Shown here in pieces: positions 47,902-56,378 of a DNA stretch of 64,000 bases; the first letter of the stretch is position 1; each line of letters begins with the position of its first letter. The stretch is from Vogesella indigofera (GTDB lineage: Bacteria; Pseudomonadota; Gammaproteobacteria; Burkholderiales; Chromobacteriaceae). The position numbers were made by a program, and so were the translations under genes. The DNA is taken from the NCBI RefSeq assembly GCF_003633895.1, contig NZ_RBID01000002.1, positions 1 through 64,000 on the forward strand, in the 5' to 3' direction. The notes under the pieces are model-generated. The model did not search any database. It was not told the origin of the DNA and worked only from the letters and a program-made list of their open reading frames with translations.

Positions 47902-48722
47902 TATTTGCCCCGCAACGCCAGATAGGCGCGGCCCAGTAGCGGGCTGCGATACAGGCCGAGGCGGCGGCCAAACCAGCTGTCGCGGCGGTCCTTGGTCACG
48001 ATGCGGCCGATGTGCCGTGGCGAGGTGGTGCGGGTGTTGAGCGTCTTGTCCACCGTGTACAGGTGACGGAAACCGGCGGCGTCGGCCACGGCCAGGTAGT
48101 CGTCGTCAAAATAGCCCTGCGGCCAGCACAGGTGATCGTTGACCGAACCCAGCCGCGCCTGCAGCGTGGCACGCGACTGTGCCAGATCGGCGGCCAGCCG
48201 TTCGCGCTTGTCTTCGCGACTGGCACACAGCTTGTCCCAGCGGGCATGGCTGTGGGTATGACTGTGAAACTCGAAGGTGCCGGCGGCACGCGCCGCCTCG
48301 ATCTCGCTCCAGCGCATCATCACCGCATCGTGGCGGCCGTCGGCCACCGCCTGCTTGCAGCCATTGTGATCAGGCGTGGCCGGCAAGGGTTGGCCACAGC
48401 CGTCGTGCGGACGCACCGCACCGTCACCGATCCAGCCGGTAATGGTGAACAGCGTGGCCTGCTGGCCGTAGCGCTGCAGCACGGGATGGGCGTAGACCCA
48501 GTTGTCGAGATAACCGTCGTCAAAGGTGACCAGCACACTTTTGTCGGGCAGCGGCCGGCCGGCCAGAAAACCGGCAAGGTCGTCGCAACGGATGGTGGTC
48601 CAGCCATTTTCCGCCAGCCAGCGCATATTGTGTTCGAAGGTCTGCGGCGAGACCGTCACCAGGCCGGGGCTGGGGCTGACGTGGTGGTACATCAGTACCG
48701 GAATGGCTTTGGCCTGTTTCAT
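47901..48722 (-). CDS. Polysaccharide deacetylase (NodB fold)
   Basis: 273 residues, PVLMYHHVSP at the N-terminus, metal/catalytic motif TFDDGY at about 74-79 and HSHTHSH at about 159-165, then CWPQGYFDDDY. Predicted to remove N-acetyl groups from a sugar of the LPS being built or of another surface glycan; cytoplasmic as no signal peptide is seen. Start overlaps the upstream GT4 stop (ATGA). A deacetylase embedded in a core-glycosyltransferase operon suggests a free amino sugar in the core. Confidence 0.9.
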   Translation of the reverse strand: MKQAKAIPVLMYHHVSPSPGLVTVSPQTFEHNMRWLAENGWTTIRCDDLAGFLAGRPLPDKSVLVTFDDGYLDNWVYAHPVLQRYGQQATLFTITGWIGDGAVRPHDGCGQPLPATPDHNGCKQAVADGRHDAVMMRWSEIEAARAAGTFEFHSHTHSHARWDKLCASREDKRERLAADLAQSRATLQARLGSVNDHLCWPQGYFDDDYLAVADAAGFRHLYTVDKTLNTRTTSPRHIGRIVTKDRRDSWFGRRLGLYRSPLLGRAYLALRGK

Positions 48723-49819
48723 CCCTGCCCCCGTTGTGCCAGCAGGCGACGATACAGGTCCAGCATCGACTGGCACATGGTATCGACGTGGAACACCGAC
48801 GACACCAGCTCGCGGCTGCGCCCCGCCATGCGCTGGCGCAGCGTGTCGTCGCCCAGCAGGCGGTTGACCGCTTCGGCCAGACTGGCGGCATCACCCGGTG
48901 CGATCAGCAGGCCGTTGTGACCGTCGCGGACCACTTCCGGCACGCCGTCGACATTGGTGCCCACCACCGGCAGGCCCATCGCCATCGCCTCGATATAGGA
49001 GGTGCCCAGCGCTTCCTGCTCGGTCGGCAGCAGGAACAGATCGCAGCCGGCCAGCACGTTGGCAATGTCGCGGCGCAGGCCGAGCAGGTGAATGCGTGCG
49101 GCCAAGCCTTTGGCCGCAATCAGCGTCTTGAGGTTGTCCATCTGCGCGCCGTCGCCGGCAAACACGAAATGGGTGTCCGGATGCGCGGCCAGAATGCGGT
49201 CGGCCGCCTCCACAATGAAACGGTGCCCCTTTTTCATGCGCAGGATGGCCACGGTGCCGATCACGCGGGCGTTGTCGGCAATCCCCAGTTCGGCGCGCAG
49301 CGTGGACGGCCCATCCAGTTGCATCACCTGTGGGTCGATGCCGGTATACACGGTAGACACGCGCGACTCCAGCACGCCCTCGCTCATCAGGTAGCGGCGC
49401 ACATGCTCGCTGACACTGACGACATGGTGCGGCAGCGTGGTGTAGGTGAAACGCGAGGTGATCGGCAGCGCCAGATGGCGGGTGCGCACCACCAGACGGC
49501 CGGCCAGCAGACCGGCCAGACCGCCGAGAATGCTGTCGCGGCCGCTGTGAGTGTTGACCACATCGGCCTGCACGCGACGGATGATGGCCGCCATACGCCA
49601 CGCCGCCGGCAGATCGATGCCGTTGCGCATGCGGACTTCAAATACCTCGAAGCCGGCCTCGCACGCACGGGCGCCGAACTTGGCCTTGGGCTGGCACAGC
49701 AGGATCATGCGGTGGCCCAGCTTGCGCAGGCCGACCATCTCCTTGAAGGTACGGTGTTCCTGCCCGCCCCAGCCCAGCGATGATTCGGTATGGACGATGG
49801 TCAGCACCGGCTTAGTCAT
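48719..49819 (-). CDS. Glycosyltransferase family 4 protein
   Basis: 366 residues: IVHTESSLGWGGQEHRTFKEM, VYTGIDPQ, and donor site TEQEALGTSYIEAMAMGLPVVGT. Retaining GT-B enzyme of surface-glycan assembly; sugar unknown. The ATG at 49819 follows AAGGAG and overlaps the msbA stop. Contains an imperfect inverted motif pair at 49095-49119. Confidence 0.9.
   Translation of the reverse strand: MTKPVLTIVHTESSLGWGGQEHRTFKEMVGLRKLGHRMILLCQPKAKFGARACEAGFEVFEVRMRNGIDLPAAWRMAAIIRRVQADVVNTHSGRDSILGGLAGLLAGRLVVRTRHLALPITSRFTYTTLPHHVVSVSEHVRRYLMSEGVLESRVSTVYTGIDPQVMQLDGPSTLRAELGIADNARVIGTVAILRMKKGHRFIVEAADRILAAHPDTHFVFAGDGAQMDNLKTLIAAKGLAARIHLLGLRRDIANVLAGCDLFLLPTEQEALGTSYIEAMAMGLPVVGTNVDGVPEVVRDGHNGLLIAPGDAASLAEAVNRLLGDDTLRQRMAGRSRELVSSVFHVDTMCQSMLDLYRRLLAQRGQG
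49095..49119. repeat. Imperfect inverted motif pair inside a coding region
   Basis: TGCGGCCAAGCCTTTGGCCGCA: the two half motifs face each other with AAGCCTT between. It is the only such inverted arrangement within a gene; both halves deviate by one base from the consensus. Confidence 0.6.
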
Positions 49820-51572
49820 GCGCGGGCTCCTTGAACTGCAGGCGGTGCAGGTTGGCGTACAGGCCATCCTGCGCGATCAGTGCGGCATGGTTGCCGACTT
49901 CGGCAATGCGCCCCTGGTGCATCACCACGATGCGGTCGGCGTGCTCGATGGTGGACAGGCGGTGGGCGATCACCAGTGTGGTGCGGTTCTGCATCAGGTT
50001 CTCCAACGCCGCCTGTACCAGACGCTCGGACTGGGTATCCAGCGCGCTGGTTGCCTCGTCCAGGATCAGGATCGGCGCGTTTTTCAGCAATGCGCGGGCA
50101 ATCGCCAGCCGCTGGCGCTGGCCGCCGGACAGGCGCACACCGTTTTCGCCGATGATGGTGTCAAAGCCCTGCGGCATCGCCTCGATGAATTCCAGCGCGT
50201 TGGCGGCGCGGGCGGCGTCGACAACCTGTTCGCGGCTGACTTCGCCGATGCGGCCATAGGCGATGTTGGCCGCCACGCTGTCGTTGAACAGCACCACGTC
50301 CTGGCTAACCAGCGCGATGTGCTGGCGCAGGCTGCCGAGGGCGATGTCGGTCAGAGGGATGCCGTCCAGCGTAATCTGTCCTGCCGACGGCTCGTAAAAG
50401 CGCGGGATCAGGCTAACCAGCGTGGTCTTGCCGCTACCACTGGAGCCGACCAGTGCCACCGTTTCACCCGGCTTGATGGCAAAGCGGATGTCCTGCAGTG
50501 CCGGACGCTCGGCATTGGGGTAGCTGAACTGCACATTGTCAAATGCCAGCTCGCCACGCGTGCCCTGCAGACGGCGGGTGCCGTTGTCCGGTTCGCCCTG
50601 CTCGTCGAGGAAGCCGAACACGCTTTCGGCGGCGGCAAGACCTTTCTGCAGCGACTGCGAAATACTGGTGATGCGCTTGACCGGTGCGAACAGCATCAGC
50701 ATCGCGGTGAGGAAGGACATGAAGTCACCGGCGGTGAAACTGCCGCTGTGGGCACGCAGCGCGGCGAAATACAGGATCGCCGCCAGCGCGCAGGCGATGA
50801 ACAGCTGGGTGACGCCGGTATTGGCCGACGAGGTGGCGCTTTGCTTGACGCCGTTGTGACGGATGGCTTCGGCCGTGCGCTGGAAGCGCTGCGCCTCGTA
50901 ACCTTCGCCGCCATAAACCTTGACCACGCGGTGGCAATCGATGGTTTCGCCCAGCACCTGGGTCAGCTGCGCGATGTTCTGCTGGTTCTGCCGCGACAGG
51001 CCGCGCAGGCGCTTGCTGACCAGGCGCACGCACAGCGACACCACCGGCAGTACCGCGAGGCAGATCAGCGTCAGCTGCCAGTCGGTATAGAACAGCAGGC
51101 CGAGCAGGCCGATGATGGTGATGCCGTCCTTGACGGTGACTGTGATCACGTTGAAACCGGCTTCGGTCACCAGATTGACGTCAAAGGCGATGCGCGACAG
51201 CAGCCGTCCGGACGGATGGTCGTCGTAGTAGTTCACCGGCAGGCGCACCAGCTTGGCAAACATCTCTTCGCGCAGCGTCTGCACCAGATGGCCGGTCAGC
51301 CAGCTGGTGGAGTATTCGTTGATGTAGCTGGTCAGCCCACGCACCAGGAACAGGCCGACAATGGCGAGCGGTGCCCAGATCAGCGACGAGCCGTCCTTGT
51401 TGACGAAGCCGCCGTCGATCAGCGGTTTCATCAGCCGGGCAAACGCCGGCTCGGTGGCAGCGGCGATACTCATCGACAGCAGCGACACCATGAACACCTT
51501 CCAGTAAGGCTTCAGGTAGCCGAGCACCCGCTTGTAAAGCGCAAAACTGCTGACCGCAGAAGGAGTTGTCAT
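49812..51572 (-). CDS. msbA: Lipid A export ABC transporter MsbA
   Basis: Flips lipid A-core across the inner membrane. 586 residues: six-helix membrane domain, then ATPase with Walker A GSSGSGKTT, signature LSGGQRQRLAIARALL and Walker B ILILDEATSALD. ATG at 51572 chosen; the frame also allows TTG at 51584. Lies within the core cluster rather than next to lpxK. Confidence 0.95.
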   Translation of the reverse strand: MTTPSAVSSFALYKRVLGYLKPYWKVFMVSLLSMSIAAATEPAFARLMKPLIDGGFVNKDGSSLIWAPLAIVGLFLVRGLTSYINEYSTSWLTGHLVQTLREEMFAKLVRLPVNYYDDHPSGRLLSRIAFDVNLVTEAGFNVITVTVKDGITIIGLLGLLFYTDWQLTLICLAVLPVVSLCVRLVSKRLRGLSRQNQQNIAQLTQVLGETIDCHRVVKVYGGEGYEAQRFQRTAEAIRHNGVKQSATSSANTGVTQLFIACALAAILYFAALRAHSGSFTAGDFMSFLTAMLMLFAPVKRITSISQSLQKGLAAAESVFGFLDEQGEPDNGTRRLQGTRGELAFDNVQFSYPNAERPALQDIRFAIKPGETVALVGSSGSGKTTLVSLIPRFYEPSAGQITLDGIPLTDIALGSLRQHIALVSQDVVLFNDSVAANIAYGRIGEVSREQVVDAARAANALEFIEAMPQGFDTIIGENGVRLSGGQRQRLAIARALLKNAPILILDEATSALDTQSERLVQAALENLMQNRTTLVIAHRLSTIEHADRIVVMHQGRIAEVGNHAALIAQDGLYANLHRLQFKEPAHD

Positions 51573-51631
51573 GCGAAAAACCAACGATAAAACAGACGAT
51601 TATAAACCAGCCCGGCGCCAGCCGGGCCCTG

Positions 51632-52753
51632 TCACAGCAAGCGCCGGTAGCAAGCCAGCAAACGGCCGGCCATCTGCTCCAGCGTGAGGTCGGCGGTACT
51701 GGCCCGCGCCGCCGCGGCCAAGCTTGGCCACTCGGCACGGCTGGCCAGCCATTGGCCGAGCTGCTGGCGCAGGGTGGCGCCGTCCAGCGCATCGGCCACC
51801 CAGCCGTTGTCGCCGTCGCGGATCAGCTCGGCGGCACCGCACTGCTGCGTGGTGAACACCGGCAAACCGCAGGCCAGCGCTTCGACACAGACATTGGGAA
51901 ACGGGTCATACAAGGTCGGCAGGATGAAGGCGTCGGCCATACCGTAAAACGGCTTGACGTCGTTTTGCGCGCCGGCAAAACGTACACGCGACGCGATGCC
52001 CAGCGTTGCGGCCAACCTTTGGTACTGCGCGGCGTGCTTGTCCTTGCCGACAATCAGCAGCTGCACCTCGGGGTGCGGCACGATGGCCTGCAGCGCACGC
52101 GCCACGCCCTTGCGCTCGAAACCGGAGCCAACGTACAGCAGCAACGGTGCCGCTGGCGGAATCTGCCACTGTGCACGCATCGTGGCACGGTGTTCGCGCA
52201 GCGACGGATGGAAAGCCGCGGTATCGACGCCATTGTAAATCACGGCAAAACGCGCGTCCGGCAAGCCGAAGTAGTGCTGGATCTCGCGCTTCACCATCTG
52301 CGAATTGCAGATCACCGTTTTCAGGCGCGGATGCAGGAACATGCGCCGCTCCATCCACTGCACGTAGTGGTGGTAGGGATTCAGTTGCAAGGCAATGCGG
52401 CCCCAGCGCGACAGCACCCGGCGACGCAGTTGCAGCCAGTGGCGGTGCACGCCGTCGCCGGCGCGGTAGATGTCGCAGCCGGCGATGCGCTCGTGCGACT
52501 GCACCAGCTCGAAGCCTTCGCGCTGCCAGATCCGGCGCGCGGCGCAGGCAAAGCCCCAGTCGCGCCAGACGCTGCCGAGATAGAAAGGGTTGGCCGCAAT
52601 GGCGCGCACACCGGAAAGCGATTCCCACTTGCGCGCGATCAGGTTCACTTCCAGTCCACCCTGCGCCGACAGCGCCGACAGCGCACGGCTGACAAAACGC
52701 TCGGCGCCGCCGGCCGGATTGTATTTCTGCCGCACGATCACCAGTCGCGTCAT
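51632..52753 (-). CDS. waaG: Glycosyltransferase family 4, WaaG-like
   Basis: 373 residues with the opening VIVRQKYNPAGGAERFVSRAL and donor site PTLYDPFPNVCVEALACGLPVF, both close to LPS glucosyltransferase I (WaaG), which adds glucose to heptose II. Starts in an ATGA overlap with waaQ. Two good motif copies (52006, 52584). GalU at 15.5 kb would supply UDP-glucose. Symbol given by similarity of arrangement with waaQ. Confidence 0.8.
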   Translation of the reverse strand: MTRLVIVRQKYNPAGGAERFVSRALSALSAQGGLEVNLIARKWESLSGVRAIAANPFYLGSVWRDWGFACAARRIWQREGFELVQSHERIAGCDIYRAGDGVHRHWLQLRRRVLSRWGRIALQLNPYHHYVQWMERRMFLHPRLKTVICNSQMVKREIQHYFGLPDARFAVIYNGVDTAAFHPSLREHRATMRAQWQIPPAAPLLLYVGSGFERKGVARALQAIVPHPEVQLLIVGKDKHAAQYQRLAATLGIASRVRFAGAQNDVKPFYGMADAFILPTLYDPFPNVCVEALACGLPVFTTQQCGAAELIRDGDNGWVADALDGATLRQQLGQWLASRAEWPSLAAAARASTADLTLEQMAGRLLACYRRLL

Positions 52754-53832
52754 GCGCCGACCTCGGCCATCAGGCTGTTGAAGGCTGCCAGTACCTGTGT
52801 TTCGGTGATCAGCTCCAGGCATTCGCTACGCTTGCCGCCGCCACAACCGTCCTTGCCACACGGGCGGCAGGGCAGCTCGGTGCGCAGCAGGCGGTGCGCC
52901 ACCTGCCACGGCCCCCACTCGATGTCGCCGGAGGGGCCGAACAGCGCCACGCACGGCGTCTGCATCGCCGCGGCGATGTGCATCGGCACCGAATCCATGC
53001 CGATGAAAGCCTGCGCGCCGTCGATCAGCGCCGCCAGCTCCTTCAGGCTCAGCTGGCCGGCCAGCGAAGCCACCGGTTGCGACAGCCGGCCGGTGATATC
53101 GGCCAGCAGTGCCAGCTCCGCCGGATCCGGTGCCGCCGACAGCACCACCGTTTCGCCCTGCGCGCGCAACTGCTCGATCAATGCCGCCATGCGCGCGGCA
53201 GGCCAGGTTTTGAACAGCCAGCGCGAGGTCGGATGGATGACCAGATAACGGCCGCTGACACCCTGCGCCGCCAGTTTCTGGCGCACGCTCTGCTGGGCCG
53301 CTTCGCCCGCCACCAGCCGCAGCCGGCGCTCGTCGGCTGCCGGATAGATGCCGAGGCGGCGCAAGGCATCGAGGTGGATTTCGACGGTATGGCGGCGATT
53401 GCCGCTGATCACCGGGTAACGATGGCTGAAACTGTTGGCAAAGAACTTGCCGAAATTGCCGCCCGGCGCCACCGCCCAGCGCGGCCGCAGCACGCGGCTC
53501 AGCCAGGCACCACGCTTGTGTTCGGTCAGCTGGATCACCAGATCGTAGTGGCGGGCTTTCAGCCCGGCTAGCAACTGCCACTCGGCGGCCAGCTGCCCAC
53601 GCAGACCGAGCTTTTTCCACTGCCGGTCGATGGTGAACAGCTGCGACAGCGCCGGATGGCCGGACAGCATGTCGCGGGTGTCGTGATACACCAGCGCGTC
53701 GATCTCGGCATGCGGCGCGTGCGTCTTCAGCACCGACAGCACCGGTGACGACAACAGCACGTCGCCGTGGTGGCGCAGCTTGATGACAAGCACGCGGCGC
53801 ACGGCGGACAGATCGATAGCGTCTTTGAGCAT
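52750..53832 (-). CDS. waaQ: LPS heptosyltransferase III
   Basis: 360 residues; opening VLVIKLRHHGDVLLSSPVLSVLKTHAPHAEIDALVY matches WaaQ closely, plus IHPTSRWLFKTWP, GMDSVPMHIAAAMQTP and the cysteine cluster CRPCGKDGCGGG. Adds the branch heptose of the inner core. The ATG at 53832 follows the T-run of the ptsI terminator and no ribosome-binding site is visible, so expression could be weak or the true start different. First gene of the cluster. Confidence 0.88.
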   Translation of the reverse strand: MLKDAIDLSAVRRVLVIKLRHHGDVLLSSPVLSVLKTHAPHAEIDALVYHDTRDMLSGHPALSQLFTIDRQWKKLGLRGQLAAEWQLLAGLKARHYDLVIQLTEHKRGAWLSRVLRPRWAVAPGGNFGKFFANSFSHRYPVISGNRRHTVEIHLDALRRLGIYPAADERRLRLVAGEAAQQSVRQKLAAQGVSGRYLVIHPTSRWLFKTWPAARMAALIEQLRAQGETVVLSAAPDPAELALLADITGRLSQPVASLAGQLSLKELAALIDGAQAFIGMDSVPMHIAAAMQTPCVALFGPSGDIEWGPWQVAHRLLRTELPCRPCGKDGCGGGKRSECLELITETQVLAAFNSLMAEVGA

Positions 53833-53836
53833 AGAA

Positions 53837-53866
53837 AAGAAAAAAGCCGGATCAGGCGTCCGGCCC
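53837..53866 (-). terminator. Intrinsic terminator after ptsI
   Basis: On the minus strand GCCGGA pairs with TCCGGC around seven bases (arms 53859-53864 and 53846-53851), followed by six T. It overlaps the end of ptsI and ends right before the waaQ start codon. Confidence 0.8.
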
Positions 53867-55591
53867 GGCATTCAGTTGTTGCAGAAGATCGGCGATTCTA
53901 TCAGGGTCTTCGCTGCGAAGCATGCGCGCGACGTGCGGTCCCACTTCATCGAGGTGGCTGGACAGTACCTGCTGCTTCACGTCCAGCAGGTTGGCCGGGT
54001 GCATCGAGAAGCGGCGCAAGCCCATGCCCAGCAGCAACCGGGTCAGGCGCGCGTCGCCGGCCATCTCGCCGCACACCGATACCGGCACCCCGGCCTTGCT
54101 GGCGGTCTTGATGGTGTAGGAGATCAGCTTCAGCACCGCCGGATGGATCGGATCGTACAGGTGGCTGACGGTGTCGTCGTTGCGGTCGATCGCCAGCGTG
54201 TACTGGATCAGGTCGTTGGTGCCGATGGAGAGGAAGTCGACATGCTTGATGAAGCTGCCCACCACCAGCGCCGCCGACGGGATCTCGATCATGGCGCCGA
54301 CTTCCACCGCCTCGGCAAAGGCGATGCCTTCGGCGCGCAGCTCGGCCTTGGCGTACTCCAGCTGAGTCAGCGACTGCTTCAGCTCGCCCAGGCTGTTGAT
54401 CATCGGGAATAGGATGCGGATCTTGCCGAAGGCCGAGGCGCGCAGCAGTGCGCGCAGCTGGGCGCGGAACATCAGCGGCTCGGCCAGGCACAGGCGGATG
54501 CCGGTCAGCCCCAGCGCCGGGTTTTCCGCCAGCTGGTGATTGAGCCAGCGCGGACTCTTGTCGGCACCGAGGTCCATGGTGCGCACCGTCACCGGCGCGC
54601 CGCCGGTCAGCTCCGCCACCATGCGGTAGGCGTCGAACTGCTCGTCCTCCGACGGCAGGTTGTCGCGGCCGAGGAACAGGAATTCGCTGCGGAACAGGCC
54701 GACGCCGACGGCGCCGGCTTGCAGCACGTTGGCCGCATCCTGCGGCAGCTCGATATTGGCCAGCAGCTCGATCGGGGTGCCGTCCTCGGTGATGGCATCG
54801 GTATTGCGGATGCTGGACAGCTTGCGCCGCGCCTCGACGCAGGCCCGCTGCCGGCGGCGGTACTCGGCCAGCACCGTCGGTTCCGGGTTGATCAGCAGCA
54901 CACCCTGCTGGCCGTCGACGATGATCAGCTCGTCCTCGCGCACCAGCTCGCGCGCGTGGTGCAGCGCGATCACCGACGGCAGGTCGAGGCTGCGGCCGAG
55001 AATGGCGGTATGACTGGTGGCGCCGCCGACATCGGTAACGAAGGCGGCGACGTTGGAATCCTTGAAGTAGACCATGTCGGCCGGCGACAGGTCGTGCGCC
55101 ACCAGGATGGCGTCGCCGTCCAGCCCTTCCGACAGCTGCAGCTCGGTGGTGTGACCGCCGAGGTTCTTGAACACCCGCTCCACCACCTGCAGCACGTCGT
55201 GCTTGCGTTCGCGCAGGTAGTCTTCCTCGATGGCGTCGAACTGCTCGATCAGGGTGTCGCACTGCTGTTTCAGCGCCCACTCCGCGTTGCAGCGCAGGCT
55301 GGCAATCAGTTCGCGCGGGTCGCGCGTCAGGGTCACGTCCGACAGCAGCATGATGTGCAGCGACAGGAACGCCCCCAGCTCGGCCGGGGCGTTCTCCGGG
55401 ATGCTGCCCCACAGCATTTCCAGCTGTTTGCGCGTAGCCCGCACCGCCTGGTCGAAACGCTGCTGTTCTGCCGCGATTTCGTGGTCATCGATACTGTAAT
55501 GCACCACGTCATCCATGCTTTGCGACAGCAAGTGGGCACGGCCGATGGCAATGCCGCCACCGATCGGTACCCCGTGCAAAACGATGCTCAT
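53852..55591 (-). CDS. ptsI: PTS enzyme I (phosphoenolpyruvate-protein phosphotransferase)
   Basis: Takes phosphate from PEP and passes it to HPr. 579 residues: phospho-His site GGATSHTAILGRSLDLPS, PEP-binding LFRSEFLFLGRDNLPSEDEQF and C-terminal FLSIGTNDLIQYTLAIDR, VCGEMAGD. GGAGAG ribosome-binding site. 45 bases downstream of ptsH. No sugar-specific EIIBC gene is nearby. Confidence 0.96.
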   Translation of the reverse strand: MSIVLHGVPIGGGIAIGRAHLLSQSMDDVVHYSIDDHEIAAEQQRFDQAVRATRKQLEMLWGSIPENAPAELGAFLSLHIMLLSDVTLTRDPRELIASLRCNAEWALKQQCDTLIEQFDAIEEDYLRERKHDVLQVVERVFKNLGGHTTELQLSEGLDGDAILVAHDLSPADMVYFKDSNVAAFVTDVGGATSHTAILGRSLDLPSVIALHHARELVREDELIIVDGQQGVLLINPEPTVLAEYRRRQRACVEARRKLSSIRNTDAITEDGTPIELLANIELPQDAANVLQAGAVGVGLFRSEFLFLGRDNLPSEDEQFDAYRMVAELTGGAPVTVRTMDLGADKSPRWLNHQLAENPALGLTGIRLCLAEPLMFRAQLRALLRASAFGKIRILFPMINSLGELKQSLTQLEYAKAELRAEGIAFAEAVEVGAMIEIPSAALVVGSFIKHVDFLSIGTNDLIQYTLAIDRNDDTVSHLYDPIHPAVLKLISYTIKTASKAGVPVSVCGEMAGDARLTRLLLGMGLRRFSMHPANLLDVKQQVLSSHLDEVGPHVARMLRSEDPDRIADLLQQLNAGPDA

Positions 55592-55636
55592 GTTGCGCCC
55601 TCTCCCCTGTCCGGTACCTGTTCTTGTTGCGGGCGG

Positions 55637-55906
55637 TTATTCCGCCTCGTCAAAGCGGTTGTTGATCAGTTCGACCAAGGCCGCCATCGCGAGATCCTCG
55701 TCCTCGCCATTGGTTTCCAGCTCGATTTGCGAGCCTTTCGCTGCCGCCAGCATCATCACCCCCATGATGCTCTTACCGTTGACGCGGCGGCCGTTGCGCG
55801 CGATCCAGACTTCGGCCTTGAAACGGCTGGCGGTCTGGGTGAACTTGCTGGAGGCGCGCGCGTGCAGGCCCAGCTTGTTGATGATCTCGATTTGCTGTGT
55901 TTTCAT
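55637..55906 (-). CDS. ptsH: PTS phosphocarrier HPr
   Basis: 89 residues: phospho-accepting His15 in KLGLHARASSKF and regulatory Ser46 in GKSIMGVMML. Having the Ser site suggests possible HPr kinase control, though hprK is not in the window. Start overlaps the EIIA stop (ATGA). Confidence 0.96.
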   Translation of the reverse strand: MKTQQIEIINKLGLHARASSKFTQTASRFKAEVWIARNGRRVNGKSIMGVMMLAAAKGSQIELETNGEDEDLAMAALVELINNRFDEAE

Positions 55907-56301
55907 TCTTTTCCCTCGGGAATGACGTAGTACACGCCTTCCAGTCCCCCTGTAATCGCCTTGCTGACCACCACCTCCAGCGGCTGCGCGCTGTAGCTCA
56001 GCGCGCGCACCAGCATCGGCAGGTTGACGCCGGCAACGACCTCCACCACGCCGCGCTGACGCAAGCGGCTGGCAATATTGCAAGGCGTCCCGCCGAGCAT
56101 GTCGCTTAACACCAGCACGCCACTGCCGTCATTGATCTTGTCGATCAATGCCTGCGCGTCCAGCAGCCGTGCGTCGGGATTGTCTTGTTTCTCGACGCCG
56201 AGGATGGCCAGATTGTCCGGCACGCGCCCCAGCACGTGCCGTGCACAGTCGGCCAGGCACAAGCCCAGCTCGCCATGCGAAATGATCAGTACACCTACCA
56301 T
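55903..56301 (-). CDS. Mannose-type PTS EIIA protein
   Basis: 132 residues of the EIIA-Man fold with the phospho-His9 in IISHGELG and SDMLGGTPCNIASRL. In betaproteobacteria this stand-alone EIIA with HPr and EI forms a regulatory phosphorelay instead of a transport system; that role is inferred from the absence of EIIB/C/D genes here. First gene of the EIIA-ptsH-ptsI operon, with CGGAG upstream. Confidence 0.93.
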   Translation of the reverse strand: MVGVLIISHGELGLCLADCARHVLGRVPDNLAILGVEKQDNPDARLLDAQALIDKINDGSGVLVLSDMLGGTPCNIASRLRQRGVVEVVAGVNLPMLVRALSYSAQPLEVVVSKAITGGLEGVYYVIPEGKE

Positions 56302-56378
56302 GATTGTCTTGCTCCGGACGAGCCGGTATTGTCCTCGTTATGACGTGGTGACGGTACCGCGCCGTCACCGCCCTGGAT

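Noticed and set aside
49551-51590. Plus-strand open frame opposite msbA
   Set aside because: Antisense shadow; MsbA motifs on the minus strand are unambiguous.
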